Part shown: one piece after another, positions 14,306 through 21,733 of the stretch | How the letters are laid out: the number at the start of each line of letters is the position of its first letter | Position numbering within the stretch: the stretch's first letter is position 1 | NCBI GenBank assembly: GCA_029552125.1 | Contig: JAKPEE010000104.1 | Span: 1-37,267, forward strand | Direction of reading: 5' to 3' | Origin: Bacillota bacterium | Lineage (GTDB): Bacteria > Bacillota > Dethiobacteria > DTU022 | DNA: 37,267 bases | Made by a program: the position numbers and the translations under genes | The notes under the pieces: generated by a model | Seen by the model: only the letters and a program-made list of their open reading frames with translations | Database searches by the model: none | Told to the model about the DNA's origin: nothing

Positions 14306-14832
14306 GATTTATGGAAAAGCCAAAGTTTCTAAGCCAGGCCATGAGTATTTTACTGCTCCCGTTTAATGCAACTGTTACCATTCCGTTAATCCTGCTGCTT
14401 TTTGGAGAAGAGAAAGGGTTAAAACTTAGCCTGGTTTCTTCCAGGGATATACTAATTATTACTGCAGGTGTTGCTGTAGCATCAACTGGCATTTTTTTAT
14501 TGGCCGTCACCATAAGGCTGTTCATTGTTATTGGGCGGGGGACACTGGCGCCTTGGAAACCTGCACAGAAGCTGGTTGTAAAAGGACCCTACAGGTACGC
14601 GCGGAACCCGATGATCAGCGGTGTGTCGCTGATCCTGGCGGGCGAGGCAATTTTGTTTAGGTCATATAACCTTCTTGCCTGGCTCATCGTTTTTTTGTTG
14701 ATTAACCACATCTATTTTGTGCTGGTGGAAGAGCCGGGGCTGGCCAAAAGGTTTGGCGAGGAATACGAAATCTATAAGCAAAATGTGCCGAGGTGGCTGC
14801 CCAGATTGACCCCCTGGGAGAGAAAGGATTAA
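14302..14832 (+). CDS. Isoprenylcysteine carboxyl methyltransferase-like membrane protein
   Basis: A 176-residue integral membrane protein with about four helices. It has the two signatures of the ICMT/phospholipid methyltransferase superfamily: GPYRYARNPMISG (about 94-106), which binds S-adenosylmethionine, and the C-terminal EEP-RFGEEYEIYKQNVPRW block. Bacterial members are widespread and their substrates are mostly unknown; lipid or small hydrophobic thiols or phenols are possible. Only a weak ribosome site is seen, and the start overlaps the end of a small open frame. Confidence 0.85.
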   Translation: MRFMEKPKFLSQAMSILLLPFNATVTIPLILLLFGEEKGLKLSLVSSRDILIITAGVAVASTGIFLLAVTIRLFIVIGRGTLAPWKPAQKLVVKGPYRYARNPMISGVSLILAGEAILFRSYNLLAWLIVFLLINHIYFVLVEEPGLAKRFGEEYEIYKQNVPRWLPRLTPWERKD

Positions 14833-14982
14833 AAGATTTAAGCTTCGATGAAAAACACGGAGGATACCATGCGGCAAAACAGCAGGAACCCAATTGCCGC
14901 AAAGGACTTTTGATTCTATGTTTTCTGTACAACATGCCGTTTACCAGTTCCATACTACCAAAGAATAGACGGGTGATTAGTC

Positions 14983-15867
14983 ATGTTTCCGCTTAAATAC
15001 GAAGGAGATATTTACCGCCCTCCCAGCGAGGCAAGAAGCCTGATCCTGCAGGCGACAGTGGGGTGCTCGCATAACCGGTGCACTTTTTGTGCCATGTATA
15101 AACAGAAAAAATATCGAGAGCGCGAACTGGAAGAGCTGAAAGAGGAAATTCACGCCGCCGGCCGGCTCTGGCCACAGACCAGGCGCGTCTTCCTGGCCGA
15201 CGGAAACGCCCTGACTATGACCACTGAAAAGCTGCGTTCCATCCTGCAGCACTTGGACTCAGCCTTTCCCCTGCTGGAGCGGGTAGCGGTTTACGCCAAC
15301 CCCCAGGACCTGCTGCAAAAAGAGATTGCTGAGCTGGCGGAGCTGCGCAGCCTTAAGCTGGGAATGATCTACCTGGGCATTGAAAGCGGCAGCGGTTCTG
15401 TGCTGCAAGCCGTAAGGAAAGGAGCTTCACCTGAAGAGATTGCCCGCGGCTCGGCACGGGTCAAAAAGGCGGGGATCCCGCTATCCGTAACCTTAATTAA
15501 CGGACTGGCCGGTCTCGAAGGAACGGAAGAGCATGCCCGCGAGAGCGCCAGGCTGTTAAACGAGATTGATCCCGACTACCTGGGGCTGCTCAGCCTGATG
15601 ATTATTCCGGGAACCAGCCTCTACCGCGAGATTAAAGCGGGCCGATTTACTCCCCTCGGCCCCTGGGATATGATCCGGGAGATCAGGTTGATGGTAGAAC
15701 ATTTATCATTAAGCAACTGTGTATTCAGGGCCAACCATGCATCCAATTACCTGCCGCTGAAGGCGGTTCTATCCCGGGACCGGGAATCCTTACTGGCAAC
15801 CCTCGACGCGCTGCTGAAAAGCAAGGCACCAGGCATACTGAGAAGCGAGCATTACCGGATGCTCTGA
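14983..15867 (+). CDS. Radical SAM protein with a CX4CX2C cluster motif
   Basis: A 294-residue protein with the Fe-S cluster motif GCSHNRCTFCAMY (Cys28, Cys33, Cys36). The spacing is CX4CX2C, not the usual CX3CX2C. Further radical SAM features are FLADGNAL after the first strand and GIESGSGSVLQAVRKG, resembling the Elp3/MiaB/HemN branch. No cobalamin-binding, TRAM or other accessory domain is present. Proteins of this type are found in many anaerobes and have no established substrate. It stands alone between two intergenic repeat regions and follows the methyltransferase-like gene by 150 nt. Confidence 0.88.
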   Translation: MFPLKYEGDIYRPPSEARSLILQATVGCSHNRCTFCAMYKQKKYRERELEELKEEIHAAGRLWPQTRRVFLADGNALTMTTEKLRSILQHLDSAFPLLERVAVYANPQDLLQKEIAELAELRSLKLGMIYLGIESGSGSVLQAVRKGASPEEIARGSARVKKAGIPLSVTLINGLAGLEGTEEHARESARLLNEIDPDYLGLLSLMIIPGTSLYREIKAGRFTPLGPWDMIREIRLMVEHLSLSNCVFRANHASNYLPLKAVLSRDRESLLATLDALLKSKAPGILRSEHYRML

Positions 15868-15887
15868 TGGATGTGTATTAATTTGTA

Positions 15888-16115
15888 AATCCCCCCCGGC
15901 CCCCCTTTTCCAAAGGGGGGAGAATTTGTTGACTTTTCCAAAGGGGGGAGTATTTATTACTCTTTTTCAATGGGGGAGTACTTATTACTCTTTTTCAATG
16001 GGGGAGTACTTATTACTCTTTTTCAATGGTGGAGTATTTATTTTCCTTTTTTCAGAGGAGAAGGTTTGGTTATTGCCCTTTTCCAAAGGCGGAAGTATAG
16101 CTGCTTTTTGCAAAG
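15888..16115 (+). repeat. C/G-rich repeat with a 27-30-nt tandem array, copy 2
   Basis: It begins like 13967 (AATCCCCCCCGGCCCCCC) and continues as about eight units that each start TTTT(T)C-AA-GG and carry GGGGGAGTA-TTATTACTC. Units start near 15906, 15933, 15963, 15991, 16019, 16047, 16079 and 16104. The central three units are nearly identical and the outer ones have decayed. It occupies most of the gap between the radical SAM gene and the CapA-like gene. Confidence 0.8.
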
Positions 16116-16173
16116 TGAAAAGCTTGATTGGCAGCCTTTAAGACTTCCTGGTTCTTAGGTCAGACATCTAACA

Positions 16174-17478
16174 TTAAGGATCTGTTATAACGGATATGGC
16201 GTCGCCCTCAATTTCCCACGATGTACCGAGCTCGTCCAGCAGGCCGGTGAGTAGAGCGCGCAAGCGGGCCGCTTCTTCGCCCGCTGGCAGGTAGGGCCGG
16301 CTGTCGCCCAGAAGCACAGGCAGAAGGTGTATTTTTTCAACACCTTGCTTTCCGATGCGAACCTTTATAATATAGCTTTCATTGCAGATATGATTGGAAA
16401 AGGGATAGAAGAGGAAATTTCCGAGGCTGTAAACAATAGGCTTCCCCTTGTAAATTTCAATTCCCTGCGGCGTATGGCTGTGATGCCCCAGCACCAGGTC
16501 GGCGCCGCTGTCCACGGCCAGCCTTCCGGTCTCCTGCTGTTCTCTGTTGACCCGGTGGGTATATTCATCGCCCCAGTGCAGCGAGACAATCACCACATCA
16601 GCCCAGCGGCGCACCTTCTCGATATCGGCAATTAATTGTTCTCGCTCACAATAATAAACGGTCCCCGGTCTCTCCGGCCCGGCCCGCCAGGCGGGATAGA
16701 CATGATTAAAGACCCCGGAGTAGGCCAACACTGCCGTTTTAATGCCGTTCATTTCAAAAGCCGCCCCCTTGCGGGCATGCGCCTCGTTCCGGCCGGCCCC
16801 GGCATAAGCAATGCCGTGTTCCTCCAGAAGGGCCAGTGTATCCTCAAGGGCATCTCTGCCGTAGTCCAGGATGTGGTTATTGGCCAGGGAAACAATGTTT
16901 ATCCCCGACGAGGCAAGCGCCTCCATAACGAAGGGGTGCGCGCGAAAGGTGTAAGTTTTCTGCGCCGGCAAGCCTCGCTCCGAAACGGGGCATTCCAGGT
17001 TGGCAAAGACGAGGTCCCCCTGTTTTAAAAGAGGAGCAATGCGGGAAAAAGGGTAGGCGGGATCATAATGCTGCAGCTTTTTGGAAGTAAGATAAGCCGG
17101 CATAACATCGCCTACCGCCACCAGGTCGTATCCCGGCGGCGGAGGAGTTTGAAATGAAAAAGTAAAGGGCCGGCTCAGAACAGCGCCGGGGATATGAAAT
17201 GGCTTAAGCGTAAGGGTAAAGGCGCTCTCTTCAGGCCAGCTGTCCAGCGGCCTAATTTCATAGATGCCTTTCTCTTGCCCCATTACCGATACCGGGATTG
17301 CAGGATCAAGCGTTAGCTGCTCCGCCAGCAGCGTTTCATCAACGGGCACATTTAATGCAAGGGTCAAAGAAGGATCGTCGTATTCCGCGGTAACGTCGAG
17401 TTCAACCGGCGGGCTGCATGAAGCTGCGATTAGAAAGAAGGCTAAACCGGTTAAGAATAATTTTCGTATAGTCTTCAT
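16174..17478 (-). CDS. CapA-family (poly-gamma-glutamate synthesis-type) metallophosphatase-like lipoprotein
   Basis: About 434 residues. A signal peptide ends in a lipobox (LIAASC), so the mature protein is expected to be lipid-anchored outside. A beta-rich domain (about 25-120) precedes the CapA domain, which shows the metal-site motifs GDVMPA, NLECPVS, SLANNHILDYG, SLHWGDEY and GHHSHTPQG. CapA proteins are tied to poly-gamma-glutamate capsule handling in Bacillus. No capB, capC or capD is nearby, so the substrate here is unknown. ATG at 17478 is chosen because the signal peptide begins there. The gene follows the acyl-AMP ligase gene by 67 nt on the same strand. Confidence 0.9.
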   Translation of the reverse strand: MKTIRKLFLTGLAFFLIAASCSPPVELDVTAEYDDPSLTLALNVPVDETLLAEQLTLDPAIPVSVMGQEKGIYEIRPLDSWPEESAFTLTLKPFHIPGAVLSRPFTFSFQTPPPPGYDLVAVGDVMPAYLTSKKLQHYDPAYPFSRIAPLLKQGDLVFANLECPVSERGLPAQKTYTFRAHPFVMEALASSGINIVSLANNHILDYGRDALEDTLALLEEHGIAYAGAGRNEAHARKGAAFEMNGIKTAVLAYSGVFNHVYPAWRAGPERPGTVYYCEREQLIADIEKVRRWADVVIVSLHWGDEYTHRVNREQQETGRLAVDSGADLVLGHHSHTPQGIEIYKGKPIVYSLGNFLFYPFSNHICNESYIIKVRIGKQGVEKIHLLPVLLGDSRPYLPAGEEAARLRALLTGLLDELGTSWEIEGDAISVITDP

Positions 17479-17545
17479 GTGACAATTCTGACCCAATCAG
17501 GACATGTTGTCAATGTTTTTGGCCATTGTGTTGCCTGGACGCAGG

Positions 17546-19324
17546 TTATTCTACTGGTCTGAGTTCTTTACCGAGATATTGTTTCCGGCAAAGGCTCCGC
17601 TGCAGTTTTCCCGAGCTGGTTTTCGGCAGCGTCCCCGGCTGCACCAGGACAATATCGCGCGGCGGCACTTCACAGATCTCGATTACGCGGCGGCGAATGG
17701 CCCGGCGCAGCTCATCCAGGGAGGCGGCGCCGCGCACTTCGGCTACAACGACGATCGATTCCTTGCGGCGAGCGCTCTCCACGCCAAAGGCAATTACATT
17801 TCCCGCCCGCACTCCTTCGATCATCCCCACGGCGCGCTCAATGTCCTCGGGGTATATATTCCTTCCCGAGATGATAATCACATCTTTAATCCGGCCGCAG
17901 ATGACCAGCTCCGGCTCCCCGCCATCCGGTCCCTTCGCGAAATAGGCCAGGTCTCCGGTGCGCAGCCACTCGTTGCGAAAGAGCTCTGCCGTAAGATCCG
18001 GGCGCCCGTAGTAGCCGGTTGTTACCGACGCCCCCCTTATTTCAAGCTCGCCCACTTCGCGCTCGCCCCTGGGATCGCCTGTGGCGGGGTCGCAGATGCG
18101 CATCTCCAGGCCGGGCACCGGCCGCCCCAGCAGGGGCAATCTGCGGGTCGTGGGCAGACCGGGATCAGCGGGCCTGGCTAGGCCTTCTCTTTCCAGGGCC
18201 ACCCGGTCCACGGCATCGCAGATCATCCCCCGCATCGGCGGGGGAAAGCTGCCGCCGATAGCCACTTCGGCCATGCCGAAGGCGCAGAATTCAGCCCCCG
18301 GCCTGAAGCCATGGGGCAGAGCCGCCGCTATAAAATTTTCAACAGCCAGGGGATCCACCGGTTCGGCGCCGTTCAGGGCGATACGAATTAATGATAAGTC
18401 CAATTTTTCGCCCGTCTCGTTCATCCGCTTTAACGCGCGCGTGGCCAGGACCCAGGAAAAATTCGGTCCGGCGGTAATGGTCCCGCGAAACTCGCTCATC
18501 CAGCGCATCCAGTCGCCCGGCCGGTTCGTAAAGTCCAGCGGCGAAGCGAGCACCAGGGAGCAGCCCACGGTCATCGAAACGGTGAGCATCCCAATGAGCC
18601 CCATGTCGTGGTAAAGCGGCAGCCAGCTGACAATGGTATCGTCCGCGGTTACCTTGGCCGCCTCAACCATCCCGTCAATGTTGGCTCCAATGACATGGTG
18701 GGGCAGCATGACCCCTTTCGGCTCCGCGGTGGAACCCGAGGTGAACTGCAGCACGGCGAGGCGGCAGGGATCATCGGGCACAGCCCGGTAATCATCCTCT
18801 GACAAGGCCCCCTCTCCGCCGGGCTGAATCTCGCTCAGCGGAACCACCGGCGGGTCGCCCGGGGCGGGCACGTAGAAAGCAGCCATCTCGGGATCGATGA
18901 GCAGCAGGGAGACGTTGCCGCTCTTTAAGAGGGATCGCGTCTGCTGCATGAAATCTTCGACGGAGGTAAACCGCAGCGGTATGGGCAGCATAATCATGCA
19001 GCCCCCGGCCAGCCAGATTGCCTGCACCGCGGTGACAAGAGCCCGGGAGGTAGGACCCAGGAGGGCCACGTGGTCTCCGGGCGCTACCCCGCGGGCCTGC
19101 AGGGCCGCAGCGGCGGCGCGGGCATCCTTGTGCAGCTGCTCCCAGGCAACCCTTACCGGAGCCGCTTCAGGCCCTCCGGCAGCGCTGCCGATGAATGTAA
19201 CAGCGTGGGGCCCGGCAGCCGCCCGGCAAATGCGCGGCACCAGCGGCTCTGCCAGGGGACCAAAGACCGGCCTGCCGCAGCGGCATCTTCCCTGCCCTCC
19301 CGTTGGGGCGCTTGGATTTTCCAT
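17546..19324 (-). CDS. Fatty acyl-AMP ligase-like adenylating enzyme
   Basis: A 592-residue member of the ANL adenylating superfamily. Visible motifs are the P-loop LQFTSGSTAEPKGVML, the SWLPLYHDMGLIG block typical of fatty acyl-AMP ligases, the hinge region around RTGDLAYF, VICGRIKDVIIISGRNIYPEDIE, and the C-terminal catalytic lysine in LPKTSSGKLQRS. Such enzymes activate fatty acids as acyl-adenylates and often load them on acyl carrier proteins of polyketide or peptide synthases. No carrier protein or synthase gene is present here, so its acceptor is unknown. Composition is more G/C-rich than most neighbours, which suggests transfer. The GGGGG ribosome site supports the ATG. Confidence 0.88.
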   Translation of the reverse strand: MENPSAPTGGQGRCRCGRPVFGPLAEPLVPRICRAAAGPHAVTFIGSAAGGPEAAPVRVAWEQLHKDARAAAAALQARGVAPGDHVALLGPTSRALVTAVQAIWLAGGCMIMLPIPLRFTSVEDFMQQTRSLLKSGNVSLLLIDPEMAAFYVPAPGDPPVVPLSEIQPGGEGALSEDDYRAVPDDPCRLAVLQFTSGSTAEPKGVMLPHHVIGANIDGMVEAAKVTADDTIVSWLPLYHDMGLIGMLTVSMTVGCSLVLASPLDFTNRPGDWMRWMSEFRGTITAGPNFSWVLATRALKRMNETGEKLDLSLIRIALNGAEPVDPLAVENFIAAALPHGFRPGAEFCAFGMAEVAIGGSFPPPMRGMICDAVDRVALEREGLARPADPGLPTTRRLPLLGRPVPGLEMRICDPATGDPRGEREVGELEIRGASVTTGYYGRPDLTAELFRNEWLRTGDLAYFAKGPDGGEPELVICGRIKDVIIISGRNIYPEDIERAVGMIEGVRAGNVIAFGVESARRKESIVVVAEVRGAASLDELRRAIRRRVIEICEVPPRDIVLVQPGTLPKTSSGKLQRSLCRKQYLGKELRPVE

Positions 19325-19438
19325 AATAATCCCCCTTAGTCAGAAGATATTGTATTGGTAGAGAATTTAGTCTTCTATACAAGGGGGTATTAAACCTGCT
19401 ATTAATTTAAAAATAGAATCCGGGCCCGCCGGCACCCG

Positions 19439-20434
19439 TCACCTTTTGATCACAGTGCCAATTTTCCCTTCCGCACCAGCCAGGGCATTTTCCAGGGAGG
19501 TAATTACAGCCCTCATCCCACCGCTCTCGACAAAACGGATTGCCGCCAAGACCTTCGGCCCCATGCTGCCGGCTCTAAAATGTCCCTGCCGGTAGTAAGC
19601 TTTCATCTCATCCAAAGATACCTGCTCAAGCTTTTTCTCTTCGGGTGTCCGGTAATGGATCGACACGTTGGCTACATCGGTGAGGATGAGCAGAACATCC
19701 GCCCCCGTTTCCCGGGCCATCATCTGCGCCCCCAGGTCTTTGTCGATAACCGCTTCTATCCCGGAGAGAGTGCCCGAGGAATCCTGGATCACCGGAATCC
19801 CTCCGCCCCCGGAGATGATTACCACAACATCTTCATCAATCAGGGACCTGATTGCCGCTATCTCTGCACAGGCCAGCGGTTCCGGGGAGGGAACCACCTT
19901 TCGCCAGCCCCTGCCGCTGTCTTCCTTCCAGGCCTCTCCCTTCTCTGCCATCGCCTTCTTGGCCTCCGCTTCGCTGTAAAAACTCCCGATGGGCTTGGTG
20001 GGATTTTCAAAGGCCGGGCTGGAGGGGTCTACAAGCGACTGGCAGATCAGCGTTACCACCGTTTTTTGACAGCCGGCCTTGAGCAGTTCATTGTAGAGCG
20101 CCTGCTGGATCATGTAGCCAATTTGCCCCTGGGACATCGCCCCGCAGACATAGAGCGGCATCCCAGGGATGCCTTCGCGGGCGCCGATTTCCTGCTGCTG
20201 GAATATTCTCCCTACCTGCGGGCCGTTGCCGTGCGTAACCACCAGCCGCTTGCCGCTCAGTATCAGTTCTGCCAGCTGCGCTGCGGTCTTGCGGACATTT
20301 TCCATCTGCTCCTCAAAAGTACCGCTCTGTCCGGGCTGCAGGATGGCATTGCCGCCCAGGGCCACAACTATCGTCTCCTGCCGGGACCGGCAGCATTGCT
20401 TCGATTTTTCCGGATCTTTATGCTCCAACTCCAT
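19439..20434 (-). CDS. arcC: Carbamate kinase
   Basis: Transfers phosphate between carbamoyl phosphate and ADP, giving ATP, NH3 and CO2 in fermentative arginine, purine or allantoin breakdown. At 331 residues it is slightly longer than the usual 310. Diagnostic motifs are VVALGGNAIL, THGNGPQVG and ISGGGGIPVI, and FRAGSMGPKVLAAIRF near the C-terminus. About 19 extra residues (with a CCRSR stretch) precede the conserved start; GGGGAGAG lies just upstream of the annotated ATG. No arcA, arcB or allantoin genes are adjacent, so the source of carbamoyl phosphate is unclear. Confidence 0.95.
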   Translation of the reverse strand: MELEHKDPEKSKQCCRSRQETIVVALGGNAILQPGQSGTFEEQMENVRKTAAQLAELILSGKRLVVTHGNGPQVGRIFQQQEIGAREGIPGMPLYVCGAMSQGQIGYMIQQALYNELLKAGCQKTVVTLICQSLVDPSSPAFENPTKPIGSFYSEAEAKKAMAEKGEAWKEDSGRGWRKVVPSPEPLACAEIAAIRSLIDEDVVVIISGGGGIPVIQDSSGTLSGIEAVIDKDLGAQMMARETGADVLLILTDVANVSIHYRTPEEKKLEQVSLDEMKAYYRQGHFRAGSMGPKVLAAIRFVESGGMRAVITSLENALAGAEGKIGTVIKR

Positions 20435-20584
20435 CTCTCCCCTGCTGTATTATTTTCACCCGGAGCTCCAGCTAATTTGAGCATATTATACTTGTCTGGC
20501 ACCCGGGCAACTTGGCGGTCGCTTCCGGCCGGATAAAGATTTCTTCAACCTTGGAAAGGGATTTCCTGCATGGGAATTTGAAAT

Positions 20585-20720
20585 GAGATCCTTCGCTTCG
20601 CTCAGGATGACAATAAATGCTCAGGATGGCAAATAATGCTCAGGATGACAGAAAAGGTGCGCAGGATGACATAAAAAGAAACCCAGGATGAGACTAAAGG
20701 ACAGTCAGGATGAGATTTAC
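20585..20720 (+). repeat. CAGGATGA tandem array with a flanking palindromic element
   Basis: A palindromic element, GAGATCCTTCGCTTCGCTC (20585-20603), is followed by six units that each begin with (CT)CAGGATG(A/G), at about 20601, 20620, 20639, 20661, 20684 and 20705. The period is 19-23 nt, with A-rich linkers of varied sequence. The element's reverse complement resembles 6508-6540. Confidence 0.75.
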
Positions 20721-20824
20721 GGTTGCTTTATGCAAAAGGCTGAAAGCAGCAGCCAGCATCTTTTCCTGCCCTGATGTCACTGAGGTATAAACAGTGGTTT
20801 TGCATGTTTTACGAGCAAGTATTT

Positions 20825-20846
20825 GGGCGGCATGCGCCGCCCCTAC
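20825..20846 (+). repeat. Intergenic hairpin repeat (GGGCGG...CCGCCCCTAC), copy 2
   Basis: GGGCGGCATGCGCCGCCCCTAC forms a short hairpin close to the ferredoxin stop codon. It shares its design and CGCCCCTAC end with 13075-13100. The rest of the gap 20435-20870 outside the repeats shows no gene. Confidence 0.5.
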
Positions 20847-20870
20847 AAACATGGTGAAGATGGTATTAGC

Positions 20871-21056
20871 CTATTCGATAATCTCGATGGCCTCGGTGGG
20901 GCACTCTTCCGATGCTTCCCGGCAGCAGTCCCACATATCCTCCGGGATCTCCTTCACCGCAACAAAGGCTCTCTCGTCTCCCAACTGGAAAACTTCCGGG
21001 CATAGGTCGGCGCAGAGCCCGCAATAGATACATTCTTCGTTGACATACGCTTCCAT
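20871..21056 (-). CDS. Small [4Fe-4S] ferredoxin
   Basis: A 61-residue electron carrier. The first motif is CIYCGLCADLCP (Cys9, 12, 15 and 19) and the closing motif is ECPTEAIEI (Cys52), sufficient for one [4Fe-4S] cluster with Cys9, 12, 15 and 52. Extra cysteines (19, 44, 45) leave open a disulfide or a second site. An acidic, 60-residue ferredoxin of this kind is common in clostridia. The start has a GAGGAGAG ribosome site. It lies about 100 nt downstream of the flavin reductase gene on the same strand. Confidence 0.93.
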   Translation of the reverse strand: MEAYVNEECIYCGLCADLCPEVFQLGDERAFVAVKEIPEDMWDCCREASEECPTEAIEIIE

Positions 21057-21152
21057 CTCTCTACTCTCCTCTTGCTAAAAGATAGCATTAATATGGCCAT
21101 TTAAAGAAGAGAGTATACCAGCAATTAATTACTGTGAAGCAGCCAATTGGCG

Positions 21153-21716
21153 TTACTCTTTTTTCAAAGAGTATCCCAGAGAGAGCCCCAGCGGCGAGCT
21201 TGCCAGGTAGGCGCCGCTGCAGAAACCGAGAGGCCGGCAGCGGTTGAGGTCAAGCCTGTTTTTTTCATCGAGGATCTCAGCATTGGCATGAGCGGCGATC
21301 ACTTTTCCAATAAAGAGGGTGTGACTGGGCAGATCTATTGTATGCTCGACAACACATTCCAGGTTTATGGGACACTCCTTGATCAGGGGGGCATATTCAA
21401 GAAGCCCCTTAACCGGGGTCAATCCAAAATGCTTGAATTTATCAACATCCCGGCCGCTGACGGTGCCGCATCCGTCAGCCAGGTCAACCTGGCCGGCGGC
21501 AGCTATATTTATTACAAATTCTTTGGTCTCCATGATCATCCCGTGCGAAAAGCGCGAGGGGCGGATCGAGATGGAAACCATCGGCGGCGCGGAATTAACC
21601 ACTCCGGCCCAGGCCAGGGTGATGATGTTGTACTCATTTCCGGAGCGGCCGCAAGAGATTAACGCTGCAGGGATCGGGCCCAAGAGCAGTTGAGGCGAGA
21701 GACTCCGCTTGTTCAT
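21153..21716 (-). CDS. Flavin reductase-like FMN-binding protein (flavoredoxin type)
   Basis: A 187-residue protein of the flavin reductase-like fold. Family features are the N-terminal LLGPIPAALISCG-type strand, YNIITLAWAGVVNSAPPMVSISIRP and the FVINIAAAGQ block. Such proteins bind FMN and transfer electrons, as in Desulfovibrio flavoredoxin. The ferredoxin just downstream could be its partner, which is inference. GAGGTAAGC precedes the ATG. It follows the symporter gene by 17 nt, so the two are probably one transcript. Confidence 0.88.
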   Translation of the reverse strand: MNKRSLSPQLLLGPIPAALISCGRSGNEYNIITLAWAGVVNSAPPMVSISIRPSRFSHGMIMETKEFVINIAAAGQVDLADGCGTVSGRDVDKFKHFGLTPVKGLLEYAPLIKECPINLECVVEHTIDLPSHTLFIGKVIAAHANAEILDEKNRLDLNRCRPLGFCSGAYLASSPLGLSLGYSLKKE

Positions 21717-21733
21717 TTTGCTTACCTCCTCAT

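Noticed and set aside
15888-16115. Repeat array considered as a CRISPR
   Set aside because: Units are contiguous without spacers, too short and decayed, and no cas genes are in the window.
15926-16141. 71-codon plus-strand frame with repeated FSMGEYLL-like units
   Set aside because: It is a translation of the 27-30-nt tandem repeat, without a ribosome site.
19580-20536. 318-codon plus-strand frame antisense to carbamate kinase
   Set aside because: It is the reverse image of a well-supported gene; its product resembles no protein and has no start signal.
20601-20720. CAGGATGA array considered as a CRISPR
   Set aside because: The repeat core is only about 8 nt with 11-15-nt linkers, far below CRISPR dimensions.
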